A stretch of 64,000 nt of DNA, taken from NCBI RefSeq assembly GCF_027596085.1, contig NC_072465.1:13134857-13198856 (forward strand). The letters run 5' to 3'. Positions within the stretch are counted from its first letter, which is position 1. Each line of letters opens with the position of its first letter. Shown here piece after piece: positions 31,490-43,262 of the stretch. The DNA is from Anoplopoma fimbria (Eukaryota > Chordata > Actinopteri > Perciformes > Anoplopomatidae). The notes beneath the pieces were generated by a model that did no database searches, had not been told where the DNA came from, and saw nothing but the letters and a program-made list of their open reading frames with translations. The translations under genes were made by a program, and so were the position numbers.

Positions 31490-34400
31490 TAACCGATGCC
31501 CACTGACTCAGCTATTGCAAGTGATATTTTGCATCTATTGACTCCTGCTAGATTTTATTCTGTTACCCAGCATGTGTCTTAGCCTGGACTAGCTTTACCT
31601 GTTGCACCGGGCTGTTGGGCTGCCCTCACCTCCGCTGCCTGAAGTCTTCCCGTGGATTATCAGCAATGTTGGTCGACGCGTATTTTGTGTGGTGTGTGCT
31701 CGGCTGGACTTCCCTGTCCTTCATATTTAATCTCTCGTCAGCGGCGGTACTCCAGTACACAGCCGCTGAGTTCCTGCGGCTGCGTTTCCACCTGCCAGAT
31801 CCACCACCGGCTTTCCACCTCCATGAGTTCCCTCGGCCCTACTGTCGGAAATATGTTCACCGCGGATCCCGACGGAGCTTCCACATCGACGACAGCAACC
31901 AGATCCATTCCTTCTGGTCCTCTTCTCGTCATCCCCCAGGAATCACCGGACTTAAAGCTGACCGCAGTGTGTTAGCCAGCCTAGCCAGGTCGGCTAACAA
32001 CAACAACACCAAACACCAACACAACGACGTCAACTTCGGCCTGTTTAACGTCCGCTCTCTTACGAGCAAGGGTCCTCTCGTCCAGGAGCTCCTTACTGAC
32101 CGTAAGCTTGACTTCCTCTGTTTGACTGAAACTTGGCAACAGCCTAGCGACTTTTCACACCTGAACGAATCCACACCTCCCGGGTTTGTTTACTCCTGTC
32201 AACCCCGTGCCTCTGGCCGAGGAGGTGGTCTCGCGATAATATATCGCGAGAATTGTAAAGTCTCGCCCGTTTCTGTACCTGCTCATCCCTCATTTGAATC
32301 CATCACCATTCAACTGAATGGCCCTACACCTACAATAGTCGCCACTGTCTATCGCCCACCAAAGCATAATAGTGATTTTATAAATGAATTTGCTGCTTTT
32401 ACTACCCATCTCTCCTCACTCTCACCCAACATAATATTACTAGGGGACTTCAACATACACATGGACAAAATCAGTAATCCCCTCACAAGTGAATTTACAT
32501 CCTGCCTGGATAGTTTTGGACTGAAGCAACATATTCATTTCCCCACTCATTCAAAAGGACATGTTCTGGACTTGGTCTGTTGTTCTGGTGTCACTCCTCT
32601 TGCCTGTACTGCTGCTGAACTCCCCATTTCCGACCACATGTTTATATCTTTTACTGTCAACCTTACACTTTCCATTACAAAACTGCCCCGTGTTATATCA
32701 TTCCGCAACATTAAGAACATTAATTTAAATACACTCTCTACTGGTATCAACTCCCTCCCCAGCACTGACAGTCTGTCCTCCACCGACGATCTGGTTTCAC
32801 ATTACAACAACAGTCTTCATGATCTTCTTAACACCCTGGCTCCCCTTAAATCCCGCTCTGTTTCCTTCACTCACTCTGCCCCATGGTATACCACTGAACT
32901 ACGCAAACTCAAGACGAAAGGCCGTCAACTGGAACGCCTCTGCAAGAAAACTGGACTTGTTATACATAAAGAAATATATCACAACCACATTCTTCACTAC
33001 AAGGACACTCTTTCTACAGCCAAATCTACCCACTACACCAATTTGATCAGTTCAGGTGACGGAAATACACGGGCCCTGTTCTCCACTGTCAACAAACTTT
33101 TACGACCACCGGACTCCATTGCTCCCCATCTATACTCAACTGATTATTGCAACTCCTTAATGTCATTCTTCACCACCAAAATAGAAAAGATTCACCAGCA
33201 ACTGACCCCTAACATCACCCACATTCCGTCTTTTTCCACTTTTTCCGCCCCTGTCTCCCGTCTACTCTCAAGTTTCACACTTCCCTCTGCTGAGGAAATC
33301 TCTGTCCTCATCCGGAAATCCAAACCATCCACCTGCCAGCTGGACCCTATCCCTACTGTTTTAGTTAAAGGCTGCCTACCATCTCTTTCCCCCCTAATAA
33401 CGTCCATCATACACTCCTCCCTCAGCTCCGGCCTCGTCCCATCATCCTTCAAAACAGCTGCAATAACCCCCATACTCAAGACACCTGGTGCTGACCCCAA
33501 TAACCTCAACAACTTCCGTCCTATCTCAAATCTCCCTTTCATATCAAAAATTCTGGAAAAAACAATAGCATCTCAGGTTCAAGCTCACTTATCCTTCAAT
33601 AATCTTTACGAACAATTTCAATCTGGTTTCCGCCCCCTCCACAGCACAGAGACAGCCCTGGTAAAAATCACCAATGACCTTCTCATGGCAGCAGACTCCG
33701 GACACCTCACTATTCTCATCCTCCTTGATCTGAGTGCGGCCTTCGACACCATTTCACACAACATCCTCCTTGACAGACTGGCCTCCATTGGTATCACTGA
33801 CACACCCCTGCACTGGTTTAAATCATATCTTTCCGGCCGTACTCAGTTCATCCAACTCAAAACTTTCAAATCCCAGTCACTTCCAGTCACTACCGGTGTT
33901 CCCCAGGGTTCTGTTCTAGGCCCCCTCCTGTTCATCATTTATCTACTTCCACTTGGCCATATTTTCCGTAAATTTAACATTCATTTTCACTGCTATGCGG
34001 ATGACACCCAGCTCTACATATCCACCAAGCCCACTTCTACCCTTCCTCCCACCTCCCTCTCCGATTGCCTACAAGAAATAAAATCCTGGTTCACCTGCAA
34101 CTTTCTCAAACTCAACAGCAATAAAACAGAAGTCCTCCTCATCGGCACCAAATCAACCCTCATAAAACCTGACAGCTTTTCCATCACTATCGACAACACC
34201 TCAGTCTCCCCCTCCCCTCAGGTTAAGAGTCTGGGTGTCATCCTCGACAGCACACTATCATTTCAAGCACACATCAATAACATCACCAGGTCTGCCTACT
34301 ACCATCTACGCAATATCAACCGCCTCCGCCCATCCCTCACACCCCATAGCACAGCCATCCTTGTTCACACCCTGGTCACTTCCCGCATCGATTATTGTAA

Positions 34401-34984
34401 CTCCCTCCTCTTCGGTCTCCCCCTCAAGTCCATCCGCAAACTCCAACTGGTCCAGAACTCTGCCGCCCGCATCATCACCAGAACCCCCTCCATTAATCAC
34501 ATCACCCCTGTCCTTCAGCAGCTTCACTGGCTCCCGGTCAAAACCCGCATCCACTTCAAGATTCTGCTCCTCACCTTCAAGGCCCTCCACAACCTCGCCC
34601 CTCCATACATCTGTGAACTCCTACACACCAACACACCCACCCGCACTCTCCGGTCCTCCTCTTCCATTCAATTCACTGTGCCTCCCGCACGCCTGGTTAC
34701 CATGGGGTCCAGAGCCTTCAGCAGATCTGCCCCCCACCTCTGGAACACCCTCCCACCTGACATCCGTAATTCCGACACTCTTTCCACTTTTAAGTCTCGT
34801 CTCAAAACACATCTTTTTAAACTGACATATTCCATCTAACCCATCTCACCCCACTTATGTAAATTGTTCAATGTATTTTGTTCTTGTGTTTTTTATGATT
34901 GATGATTATGTTTTCTGTTTTTAAACTGCCCTGTAAGGTGACCTTGGGTGCTTTGAAAGGCGCCCTCAAATAAAATGAATTATT
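31490..34984 (+). mobile_element. L2-type LINE, nearly full length, intact ORF
   Basis: The element holds a short 5' region, one long ORF and a 3' UTR ending GGCGCCCTCAAATAAAATG with an ATT-repeat tail, the usual L2 type of terminus. The 5' boundary near 31490 is estimated from a change of composition. No target duplication was confirmed. The 3' end abuts the BEL/Pao LTR at 34990. Confidence 0.85.
31666..34839 (+). CDS. L2-type LINE ORF2: APE endonuclease and reverse transcriptase
   Basis: About 1,057 residues. The protein nicks target DNA and copies its own RNA onto it. I take the ATG at 31666 as start; the frame is open slightly further upstream but without another ATG. Endonuclease at about residues 125-365: [36 protein letters not shown] near 260 and ISDHMFIS near 321. 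RT at about 580-830: [44 protein letters not shown] and the active site CYADDTQLY near 776. The C-terminal block has [13 protein letters not shown] and [15 protein letters not shown], as in L2. All catalytic motifs are present and I see no break, so this copy could be active. Confidence 0.92.
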   Translation: MLVDAYFVWCVLGWTSLSFIFNLSSAAVLQYTAAEFLRLRFHLPDPPPAFHLHEFPRPYCRKYVHRGSRRSFHIDDSNQIHSFWSSSRHPPGITGLKADRSVLASLARSANNNNTKHQHNDVNFGLFNVRSLTSKGPLVQELLTDRKLDFLCLTETWQQPSDFSHLNESTPPGFVYSCQPRASGRGGGLAIIYRENCKVSPVSVPAHPSFESITIQLNGPTPTIVATVYRPPKHNSDFINEFAAFTTHLSSLSPNIILLGDFNIHMDKISNPLTSEFTSCLDSFGLKQHIHFPTHSKGHVLDLVCCSGVTPLACTAAELPISDHMFISFTVNLTLSITKLPRVISFRNIKNINLNTLSTGINSLPSTDSLSSTDDLVSHYNNSLHDLLNTLAPLKSRSVSFTHSAPWYTTELRKLKTKGRQLERLCKKTGLVIHKEIYHNHILHYKDTLSTAKSTHYTNLISSGDGNTRALFSTVNKLLRPPDSIAPHLYSTDYCNSLMSFFTTKIEKIHQQLTPNITHIPSFSTFSAPVSRLLSSFTLPSAEEISVLIRKSKPSTCQLDPIPTVLVKGCLPSLSPLITSIIHSSLSSGLVPSSFKTAAITPILKTPGADPNNLNNFRPISNLPFISKILEKTIASQVQAHLSFNNLYEQFQSGFRPLHSTETALVKITNDLLMAADSGHLTILILLDLSAAFDTISHNILLDRLASIGITDTPLHWFKSYLSGRTQFIQLKTFKSQSLPVTTGVPQGSVLGPLLFIIYLLPLGHIFRKFNIHFHCYADDTQLYISTKPTSTLPPTSLSDCLQEIKSWFTCNFLKLNSNKTEVLLIGTKSTLIKPDSFSITIDNTSVSPSPQVKSLGVILDSTLSFQAHINNITRSAYYHLRNINRLRPSLTPHSTAILVHTLVTSRIDYCNSLLFGLPLKSIRKLQLVQNSAARIITRTPSINHITPVLQQLHWLPVKTRIHFKILLLTFKALHNLAPPYICELLHTNTPTRTLRSSSSIQFTVPPARLVTMGSRAFSRSAPHLWNTLPPDIRNSDTLSTFKSRLKTHLFKLTYSI

Positions 34985-34989
34985 ATTAC

Positions 34990-35353
34990 TGAGCTTGAAA
35001 GTCTGACGCTTATACCAGATGTACTAAATCAAAAGAAATCCAGGTCCAGTGCGGTTTAAAGTTGAAAATTCCAATGGGTTTAATTAAGACGAAATGAAAA
35101 TACAAAACTCAAAAGTTCTTGCAGTTAGGTCAACATAAGGATTGCAAAGATAATCATGGGGTTCAGTTTGGTTCTCTGGCACAAGGTCAAAGACTGTGTC
35201 TTCCTGCTCAAGCCCCTCCCCCCAGGTAGGGTCGCCCTTATATAGGCGTCAAGGTCACCCGCATGGTCCAGCCACTAGAGGGAGATGACTCAGAGAAACA
35301 CAAAAATTACAAAATAAAATAAACTTTTCTCCTTCTTCATTCTGGCTCCTACA
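34990..35353 (-). repeat. 3' LTR of the BEL/Pao element
   Basis: On the minus strand it runs TGTAGGAGCCAGAATGAAG to ...CTTTCAAGCTCA. A TATA-like CCTATATAAGG lies near 35240. A purine-rich AAGGGCCGGAA directly precedes it as polypurine tract. Confidence 0.92.
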
Positions 35354-35491
35354 TTCCGGCCCTTAAGTGTTTTAGGCTTAACATAAAACAATTATCCATT
35401 ATTCTATTAAAGGAGCCAACAAATATAACAATGATATAATGAAGATAGTAATTAAGACACATACATTACATGTTCTTCAATCCGGCCAAAC

Positions 35492-35926
35492 CTATGGTTC
35501 TTCTAGAAGCTGGCACAGTTTAGTAATTGGCCGCTCAAGGATGCCGGTCTTTGTTTTTAACTTGACTGATCTGACTAATCCTTTAGAATCAGGCTTTGTT
35601 TCCAGGACTCTTCCTAAAGGCCATGAAGACCTTGGGGAAGAAGGGTCCACTATCACCACGATGTCTCCTGTGTTGATGTTTTTTCTTACTTTGGACCACT
35701 TCTGTCGTTCTTGCATTAATGTGAGATACTCTTGTGTCCATCGCCTCCAGAATAAGTCTGCCAAATACTGTACTTGTTTCCACCGGCGCCTGGCGTACAA
35801 GTCTACTTTGGTGAACTCACCAGGAGGAAGAACAGGTTTGGAATTCAGTAGAAGGATGTGATTAGGGGTAAGTGGTTCCAAATCAGAAGGGTCAGAGGAT
35901 GTGGTGGTGATTGGGCGGTTGTTCAA
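35492..35926 (-). pseudogene. BEL/Pao integrase C-terminal tail
   Basis: The frame gives [20 protein letters not shown] and [17 protein letters not shown], the end of the BEL integrase core. Next come [18 protein letters not shown] and [20 protein letters not shown], the conserved integrase C-terminal domain of BEL/Pao (DUF5641 type). It ends at a stop about 140 bases before the 3' LTR. No catalytic aspartates are left. The upstream codons (ETETL) mark the deletion joint near 35925-35945. Confidence 0.85.
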
Positions 35927-35936
35927 TGTCTCCGTC

Positions 35937-38513
35937 TCACCACCATATAAAGCGCAGGAAGTCTATGTCTGACTTGGACACCCTGACTTGGTGGAACATA
36001 GATCTAACGTCGGCCATAACTGCGACGGGTTCTCTCCTGAACCTGAGCAAAACTCCAACTAGTGAGTTGGTAAGATCAGGGCCTTGCAACAGTTCTGAAT
36101 TGAGTGATGTGCCCTGGTACGCCGCTCCACAGTCATACACCACCCTGAGTGTGTTCTTCTTAGGATGGTATACCCCATGATGTGGAATATACCAGGTTTT
36201 TCCTGGAGCTCCCTCCATTTCCAGCTGCGGGACAGGCTCTGCGTATCCCTGGGTAATGACATCATTCAGACAAGCAGTATATTCGTTATGGAAAGACTCA
36301 TTTCTCTTAAACTTTCTCTTCAGGCTTTGGAGACGTTGCATGGCGATGTGGCGATTGTTGGGCACTCGCACATCATCTTTCCTGAAGGGTAAGTTAAGAG
36401 TATAGTGACCATCAACTAATGAGACTGACTTGTTTGCTATTTCAAGGAATCTTTTATCCTCAATAGAGTGTTCACGCCTTTCCTCTGAGGCCCTCTCATT
36501 AAAGTCGTGATTGTACTGGTTAACGAGCAACGTCTCAAGATTTGCAACAGAGATCCTGTTTACGGTGGCAGACTGACAATCATTGTCGATAGAAGACTTA
36601 CTACCTCTTAAGGGCCCATTGACTACCCACCCCACTAGGGTCTTCACTGCATAGGGTCCCTCACCCTGACTGTTGATAATTTCCCAGGGCTTCATGATCT
36701 TTGAGGCATTCATTCCTATCAACAGTTCGATGTTGCCATTTATTTCTGGAATATTGACCTTTTGCAGGTAAGGCCACCTAGCAAGATCCTGTTTTGAAGG
36801 GATGTTGTCAGCAGTGACTGGCATTTCCTTTTGTGTGAAAACATCGGGTAACTGTGTGAAACTGTCTCCATCGAGTCCGGAAATTTCGAGTCCTGAGACC
36901 ACGTATGTGGGAACTCTCTTCTCATCACTCATTGTTCGCAACAAGATGTTTGTTTTTCTGCCTTGGATATTCAACTGAGACATAAGGCGTTCAGTACAAA
37001 ATGTAGCTGAGCTACCTGGGTCAAGGAAGGCATACACTGAGATGATATTTTCTCCTTTACCAGCTTTGATCCTCACCGGCAATACTGAAAGCACGTTACC
37101 GGCCCCAGTACCAGCCCCAGTACCTAAGCTGGCTACGGTCTTAACTGCCTCTGACCTGTCACCCTTTTCCTGTTGGTTTGTCCTTTGTTCTATGTTTTCA
37201 ATGTGGAGGAGACTGGGGTGCTGTTTTGAACACACTGTGCAGGTAAGCTTTTGTCTACAGTGTTTGCTGATGTGGCCTTGAGTTAGACAGCCGAAACAGA
37301 ATCCCTTTTCTTTAATAAAGTCCAGCTTCTCTCTGTGTTTCTTTTCCTTAAATACTCTACAGTTCTCTAATGCGTGATTGCTGTTGCATAGGGAGCAAGG
37401 CAACTGTAAGTGATTACCTTTAGGTTGCTGAGTGGAAAGAATGGACGCACTAGTTGCAAAGCTATTTCTAATTGACCTGGCTTTAATTTGCGGCCTTTCT
37501 GTGGCTCCGATGGGCCTATCCTGAATGTTACCATACACTGGGTCAGAGGCGATCCTCACTTGCCTCTCGAGAAATGAAACGAGATCAGAGAACTGAGGTC
37601 TTCTTTTCTGTCTCTCCTGAAAGTCACACACATAAGATCTCCATCTTTCTCTGAGTCTGTAGGGAAGTTTCATTATCAAGATTTTCATGTTTGATGACAA
37701 GTTCATTTCATGAGAGTATGTCATTTCTTCCATTGCATTACAACAGCTCCTCAAGAACATCACAAAATACTGCAATGTCTTCAAATCCTCAGTCTTGATT
37801 GCAGACCATTCTAATGCCTTTGTCATGTACGCAGAAGTGATTTTAAATTCATCTCCATAGTGCTCCTGTAGCAAAGCTCTTGCCTTTTCATAGCCTCTGC
37901 ATGGGCTCATGTGGAGACAGCTCCTCACCAGGTCTCTGGGGAGACCACTGGTGTACTGATCAAGAAAGTACAGCCTATCTGCACTATTCTCAGTCTTTTC
38001 CTCAATTATGTGCTCAAAAGCTCTGATGAATGGTCTGTATGACAAAACATCTCCACTGAAGACTGTTATTTCTTTTTGTGGAAGAGTAGACAGTTTTTGT
38101 TGCTTTACAAGCATGGATGTTATATCATTTTGACGTTGAAGGATATTAGCTAGTCCATCATCATTCAAAATGCTTGCGGTCAACAACTGATCAGAGGCCT
38201 TGCTTGTAGCTTTAGGTGGACTGCTCTTTCTCAGAGTTTCTAGAGGACTGGATGCTTGTACTCTGCTGGTCCTTCTAACACCTCTATCGTCTCTCTCTGG
38301 AATAGTCTGAAAGTGGACACCGTCCCTTGGCTTTACACTTGGGGTTTGCATCATAGAAAAGGCTTTGGTAATTTTTTCTAACGACAGAAATTCACTGTCT
38401 TCTGCAACACTTTTCATTGACATTTCATCCAAGTAAGCATTCATTCCATCTTTACCTTCACCTTGCAGGTTTTCATCAACTTGTTCGGCGTGTGTGTCTC
38501 CGCTGCCGGACAT
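35937..38513 (-). pseudogene. BEL/Pao gag-protease-RT, truncated in the RT
   Basis: The frame starts with ATG at 38513, in the -1 frame relative to the gag start ORF. It carries the gag capsid part (RDLVRSCLHMSPCRGYEKA), zinc knuckles (CFGCLTQGHISKHC, CTVCSKQHPSLLH), and the aspartic protease AFLDPGSSATFCTERL. An RT start follows: GKTWYIPHHGVYHPKKN, LRVVYDCGAAYQGTSLN, VMADVRSMFHQVRVS, FLRFIWW. It stops at 35937 exactly where the internal deletion joins the integrase tail in another frame. The RT active site is absent. This is a non-autonomous derivative. Confidence 0.85.
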
Positions 38514-39325
38514 GGTTGATGTTCCTTAGAAGATGGTTTGGCTGTCCGACCTCTTGCTGCCTTGGCTTCTTGCTGCCCTTCCTCCGCATATGAGAGGACT
38601 GCAATTCTAGTGGATGTCGCTGCCAGATGTGTTTTTAGCTCATGGGCCTCTCGCTTTCGCTTAAGTGCTTGTAGCTCACTTTGCAGTGCATTCTCCTTGT
38701 CTTCTAATGCATGCTTTTCTTCCAACGCATCCATTTTGACCAAAATGGCCGCTCTTTCAGCCTCTTCACGTAGTCTGACAGATGCAGTCGTAGATCTTGA
38801 CCCACGGCTTGAGACTTGTGATACGCTGTCCTTTGGGGTAATCTCCTCCTCCTGGGGTAAAACGGCACCAGACGCTCCAGATATCCAGGAATACACAGAG
38901 GAGAGAAAAGTGTTCATTTCCTTGACTTTAGGTTCAAACCATTCACTGTCATCCTTTTGTCTTTCTTCCTCTGTCAAAAGCTCCTGATAATTGTAGTGTA
39001 AGGTCTTAAACTTTTCAAACAAGTCTTTGTATGTGTGAAGGTTTTCTCTCACTTCACCAAGTCCTGACACATCTTCCATTAACTGAATCATGATATTCTT
39101 TCTTCTAGTTAACTGAGAAAGCTTTGCTTTTCTAGCCTTTTTTACTTTAGATGCCTGGTGACTGATTTCCATTTCAGTTCCAGTGCTTTCTAAGTTTTGG
39201 TCACTATATGTTACTACATCCTTTCCACTAGCTCCAGTGACTATTTCTTCCTCAGTACATTCGGTAACTTCCTCCTCTTGTTCAGTAACTTCAGTAACAC
39301 TTTCCTTTTCAATTGAATCTGCCAT
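38441..39325 (-). CDS. gag: BEL/Pao gag N-terminal part
   Basis: Starts at the ATG of MADSIEKESVTEVTEQEEE. A strongly acidic opening is followed by a helical region (SQLTRRKNIMIQLMEDVSG) and a long charged coiled coil (REEAERAAILVKMDALEEK, ENALQSELQALKRKREAHEL). This matches the layout of fish BEL gag openings. The frame ends 73 bases inside the next ORF. The 294-residue product would be the first part of the particle protein. Confidence 0.8.
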   Translation of the reverse strand: MADSIEKESVTEVTEQEEEVTECTEEEIVTGASGKDVVTYSDQNLESTGTEMEISHQASKVKKARKAKLSQLTRRKNIMIQLMEDVSGLGEVRENLHTYKDLFEKFKTLHYNYQELLTEEERQKDDSEWFEPKVKEMNTFLSSVYSWISGASGAVLPQEEEITPKDSVSQVSSRGSRSTTASVRLREEAERAAILVKMDALEEKHALEDKENALQSELQALKRKREAHELKTHLAATSTRIAVLSYAEEGQQEAKAARGRTAKPSSKEHQPCPAAETHTPNKLMKTCKVKVKME

Positions 39326-39682
39326 GCTTGATTATTGATGCTTATTGACGATTCATCAAGTGTTCCAAACAAATCAGTAATCCACTCCAATAGCAGACGT
39401 CCTAAAGCTTGAATGAATCTTCAATATTATCTAATCCAATATCAGATATCCTTAAACTTAGTCTTCAACAGTCAATTTTCAAGCAATTATCAAATGCATT
39501 GAGGGGAGTATACTCATGCTCTCAAACAATCAGGCCATGTGCTCGCCTGCCTTCATCCGGTCCATCCAGATCTTTCTCTGCTTCCAGTTCCAATCCAGTG
39601 TTTCTTCTTGGAATTACTTGTTGGAAGTAGTCTTTGACTTATGTTGTGGTTAACTCTTGTCCTTTGTTAACCACTGTGTGGC

Positions 39683-40046
39683 TGAGCTTGAAAGTCTGAC
39701 GCTTATACCAGATGTACTAAATCAAAAGAAATCCAGGTCCAGTGCGGTTTAAAGTTGAAAATTCCAATGGGTTTAATTAAGACGAAATGAAAATACAAAA
39801 CTCAAAAGTTCTTGCAGTTAGGTCAACATAAGGATTGCAAAGATAATCATGGGGTTCAGTTTGGTTCTCTGGCACAAGGTCAAAGACTGTGTCTTCCTGC
39901 TCAAGCCCCTCCCCCCAGGTAGGGTCGCCCTTATATAGGCGTCAAGGTCACCCGCATGGTCCAGCCACTAGAGGGAGATGACTCAGAGAAACACAAAAAT
40001 TACAAAATAAAATAAACTTTTCTCCTTCTTCATTCTGGCTCCTACA
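39683..40046 (-). repeat. 5' LTR of the BEL/Pao element
   Basis: Same 364-bp sequence as 34990-35353. The internal side continues GCCACACAGTGGTTAACA, where the primer-binding site should lie; I cannot name the tRNA. Confidence 0.92.
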
Positions 40047-41400
40047 GTGATTATTTTCATTATTGCACAGGTTGGACCCAGGATTCCACTGGCAATGAGG
40101 TCATGGGAATTCCAAGTAATGCAAATGATCAATTAATTACACTGCACCTCACACCCTGTGAGGTATTGGATGAAACCAACAACCAGGAGGCGGCAAAGAA
40201 CGCAGAGGGGCATATGAAGGAGGGGAAGACTACACAGGTGGAGGAGGAGGCAGGGACTTTGTATATATTTCTTTGGGTCAGTAATTACAATTATCCAATA
40301 TTTTAGGGGTCTGGTTGTGGGCATTGTCTTAGCATTTTTTTTAAAGTAGTGACAGACGGTGTTGAATACCATGGTATGTGTATATCCTTAGGTCCTTCCT
40401 GTCAGTTTGTGTCAAAGGATAGCAGCCCAAGTCCAGGAAAACTTAACTTGAAGGCAACATATCTCAAAATCTATTTTGTTGCCATGAGCAATATGATGAG
40501 CAAATGTCATGCTCACCACAGGATGAACCCTGCAGTGTTGCTGACCCATTTTCTCACCCCTTGCATTCCCTGAACAAGCCAGAGATGAAAGATCAGTGCA
40601 GTCAATCAATTCCATTATTAAAATTAATAAATTAAAGCTTATTTTGGTACGTTTATTCTCCAAACCCACAGCTGTCTCTACAGGGTCAGCCAGGGGGACA
40701 GTTTGTGGTCTGATTCCCAAAAAGAAAAAGTCAGGTTTGTAAATAATGTTTGTAGGGTAGTTGTGTAAGGGAAAATGTATGTGGTTAATTTGTATTAATT
40801 ACATTGTTCATTTACTTTTTGTTCCAAGGGCGTTATGACTTGCATCAGCAAAGAAATATTTCGTTGATTTAAAAATGCTTTCGACAATTCTTTATAACCT
40901 TCCCCAGAGTCTATGATCAGAACTGTGTCCATAGCAATGGTCTGTTATGTAAATGAATTGGGTAATCCGTGAGAGTGTATTTTAGTTTTTCTTTTTGAGT
41001 AGAAATATGTCTGGACTGTTATCTTCTTTCCCACAGAGGCACCAAGGCATATGCCGGAAAGAAAAAAGCAAGTTTCAGTTATTTCTGTTTTTTTTATCAT
41101 ATTGAATTATTATGATTATATAATAGTTATTATTTATATTATTATAATAATTATAAATAATGTATTTATATTAATTATAGAATAATTATATAATTAACAT
41201 GTTACCTACTCTCAAAATAAACGTGTAAATGCACTCGTCTTCATAGTTGTATCCATTTTTTCCTAATCTAAAACCATTGTATTTGAATAATTTTTTTATG
41301 TTCACAGATTGCCCCTACCACACTCGCCTAGATGCGTTCCCTCTTAGGAGTGTAAAGAGAGAGAGAGTGAGAAAGCTTAGGCAGGCTTAAAATAAATGCA
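40047..41400. other. No gene supported; possible isolated exons
   Basis: A frame 40070-40306 behind an acceptor-like TTTTCATTATTGCACAG reads WTQDSTGNEVMGIPSNAND and a charged tail (QEAAKNAEGHMKEGKTTQVE). Another exon-like piece follows CTTCTTTCCCACAG at about 41036. They could be exons of a transposon accessory gene. AT-rich simple sequence fills 41090-41220. Confidence 0.35.
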
Positions 41401-41616
41401 TACAGTGGGTACGGAAAGTATTCAGACCCCTTTAAATTGTTCACCCTTTGTTTCATTGCAGCCATTTGCTAAAATCGAAAAAGTTCATTTTTTCGCATTA
41501 ATGTACACTCAGCAACCCATCTTGACAGAAAAAACCAGAAATGTAGAAAATTTTGCAAATTTATTAAAAAAGAAAAACTGAAATATCACATGGTCATAAG
41601 TATTCAGACCCTTTGC

Positions 41617-42138
41617 TCAGTATTGAGTAGAAGCACCCTTTTGAGCTAGTACAGCCATGAGTCCTCTTGGGAATGATGCAACAAGTTTCTCACACCTGGA
41701 TTTGGGGATCCTCTGCCATTCTTCCTTGCAGATCCTCTCCAGTTCTGTCAGGTTGGATGGTGAACGTTGGTGGACAGCCATTTTCAGGTCTCTCCAGAGA
41801 TGCTCAATTGGGTTTAGGTCAGGGCTCTGGCTGGGCCAGTCAAGAATGGTCACAGACTTGTTCCGAAGCCACTCCTTTGTTATTTTAGCTGTGTGCTTCA
41901 GGTCATTGTCTTGTTGGAAGGTGAACCTTCGGCCCAGTCTGAGGTCCTGAGCACTCTGGAGGAGGTTTTCTTCCAGGATATCTCTGTACTTGGCCACATT
42001 CATCTTTCCTTCAATTGCAACCAGTCGTCCTGTCCCTGCAGCTGAAAAACACCCCCATAGCATGATGCTGCCACCACCATGTTTCACTGTTGGGATTGTA
42101 TTGGGCAGGTGATGAGCAGTGCCTGGTTTTCTCCACAC
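41617..42138 (-). pseudogene. Tc1 transposase C-terminal part (DDE catalytic)
   Basis: The frame carries YVWRKPG context: MWRKPGTAHHLPNTIPTVKH, GGGSIMLWGCFSAAGTG, FQQDNDLKHTAK with the second catalytic Asp, and SPDLNPIEHLWRDLK with the Glu 34 residues later. The first Asp lies upstream near 42190 in the same frame. The end (LVASFPRGLMAVLAQKG) is complete. It is separated from the N-terminal part by a frameshift, so no active protein is made. Confidence 0.88.
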
Positions 42139-42620
42139 ATACCGCTTAGAATTAACACCAAAAAGTTCAATCTTGGTCTCATCTCCATGTGTTTTTTGGC
42201 AAACTCTATGCGGGCTTTCATATGTCTTGCACTGAGGAGAGGCTTCCGTCGGGCCACTCTGCCATAAAGCCCCGACTGGTGGAGGGCTGCAGTGATAGTT
42301 GACTTTGTGGAACTTTCTCCCATCTCCCTACTGCATCTCTGGAGCTCAGCCACAGTGATCTTTGGGTTCTTCTTTACCTCTCTCACCAAGGCTCTTCTCC
42401 CACGATTGCTCAGTTTGGCTGGACGGCCAGGTCTAGGAAGAGTTCTGGTCATCCCATACTTCTTCCATTTAAGGATTATGGAGGCCACTGTGCTCTTAGG
42501 AACCTTGAGTGCTGCAGAAATTCTTTTGTAACCTTGGCCAGATCTGTGCCTTGCCACAATTCTGTCTCTGAGCTCCTTGGGCAGTTCCTTCGACCTCATG
42601 ATTCTCATTTGTTCTGACAT
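42084..42620 (-). pseudogene. Tc1 transposase N-terminal part (DNA-binding)
   Basis: Starts MSEQMRIMRSKELPKELRDR. The paired-like helix-turn-helix has RHRSGQGYKRISAALKVPKS and the GRP(A) link RTLPRPGRPAKLS, then a second helical domain (ELQRCSREMGESSTKSTIT). The frame is true down to EFAKKHMEM near 42195, then slips because a stretch of about 16 codons before the first catalytic Asp is lost. Residues after that are out of frame. Confidence 0.88.
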
Positions 42621-43117
42621 GCACTGTGAGCTGTAAGGTCTTATATAGACAGGTGTGTGCCTTTCCTAATCAAGTCCAATCAGTTTAATCAAACACAGCT
42701 GGACTCCAATGAAGGAGTAGAACCATCTCAAGGAGGATCAGAAGAAATGGACAGCATGTGAGTTAAATATGAGTGTCACAGCAAAGGGTCTGAATACTTA
42801 TGACCATGTGATATTTCAGTTTTTCTTTTTTAATAAATTTGCATTTATTTCCGTACCCACTGTAGAGTGTACTGTAGGATTCAGAAACTTCCTTGTGTTG
42901 GCAATACATACCATAATTTGTATTATTTGTATGTGTTTGGTCTAAAAAGCAGTTGTACTGAATAATTCATGATCAAATACTGTACATATCAACAATGAAC
43001 CATTGCATAAATGAAACTCAATGACTATAACCAAAAATATTAACCTAATCCTTAAACTTGAATTCAAGTTTATCTTTGATTCTTTTTTTATTATATATCT
43101 TTACAGGGCCAAGCTGA

Positions 43118-43262
43118 AATTATTATTATTATATTCCTTTATTGATCCCCATGGGGGAAATGCGGGTGTTGCAGCAGCTCAACTACATAGAAACAGATAA
43201 TAAATACAACATATTATACAATAAAATTGAATAAAAATAAAAATGTACATTATATCCACATG
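43118..43262 (-). mobile_element. 3' end of the same LINE family as at 1-1083
   Basis: On the minus strand it reads TGTGGATATAATGTACATTT, TAGTTGAGCTGCTGCAACAC, TTTCCCCCATGGGGATCAAT, AATAAAGG and an ATA/ATT tail. This parallels 833-1083 with one copy of the 38-bp unit instead of four. It is a strongly 5'-truncated insertion of only about 145 bp. Confidence 0.85.

Larger units (their letters stand above)
34990..40046 (-). mobile_element. BEL/Pao LTR retrotransposon, large internal pol deletion
   Basis: Two 364-bp LTRs (34990-35353, 39683-40046), identical as far as I can read, flank a gag-protease-RT start and an integrase tail on the minus strand. The RT catalytic part, RNase H and integrase core are missing. 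Flanks (ATTAC on the left, GTGAT on the right) show no target duplication, so the present ends may come from recombination between copies. Near-identical LTRs suggest recent origin. Confidence 0.9.
41403..42862 (-). mobile_element. Tc1/mariner element, defective, TA flanked
   Basis: Ends CAGTGGGTACGGAAA on the left and its complement on the right, flanked by TA at 41401-41402 and 42863-42864. The inner direct repeat (CATGGTCATAAGTATTCAGA, 41589-41608) has its mirror at 42792-42811, the IR/DR pattern of fish Tc1 elements. The right inverted repeat lacks about 135 bases present at 41418-41554, so the ends are unequal. The transposase is broken. Confidence 0.93.

Noticed and set aside
34235..34825. 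196-codon Ser/Pro-rich plus-strand frame
   Set aside because: It is a shadow of the L2-type ORF in another frame.
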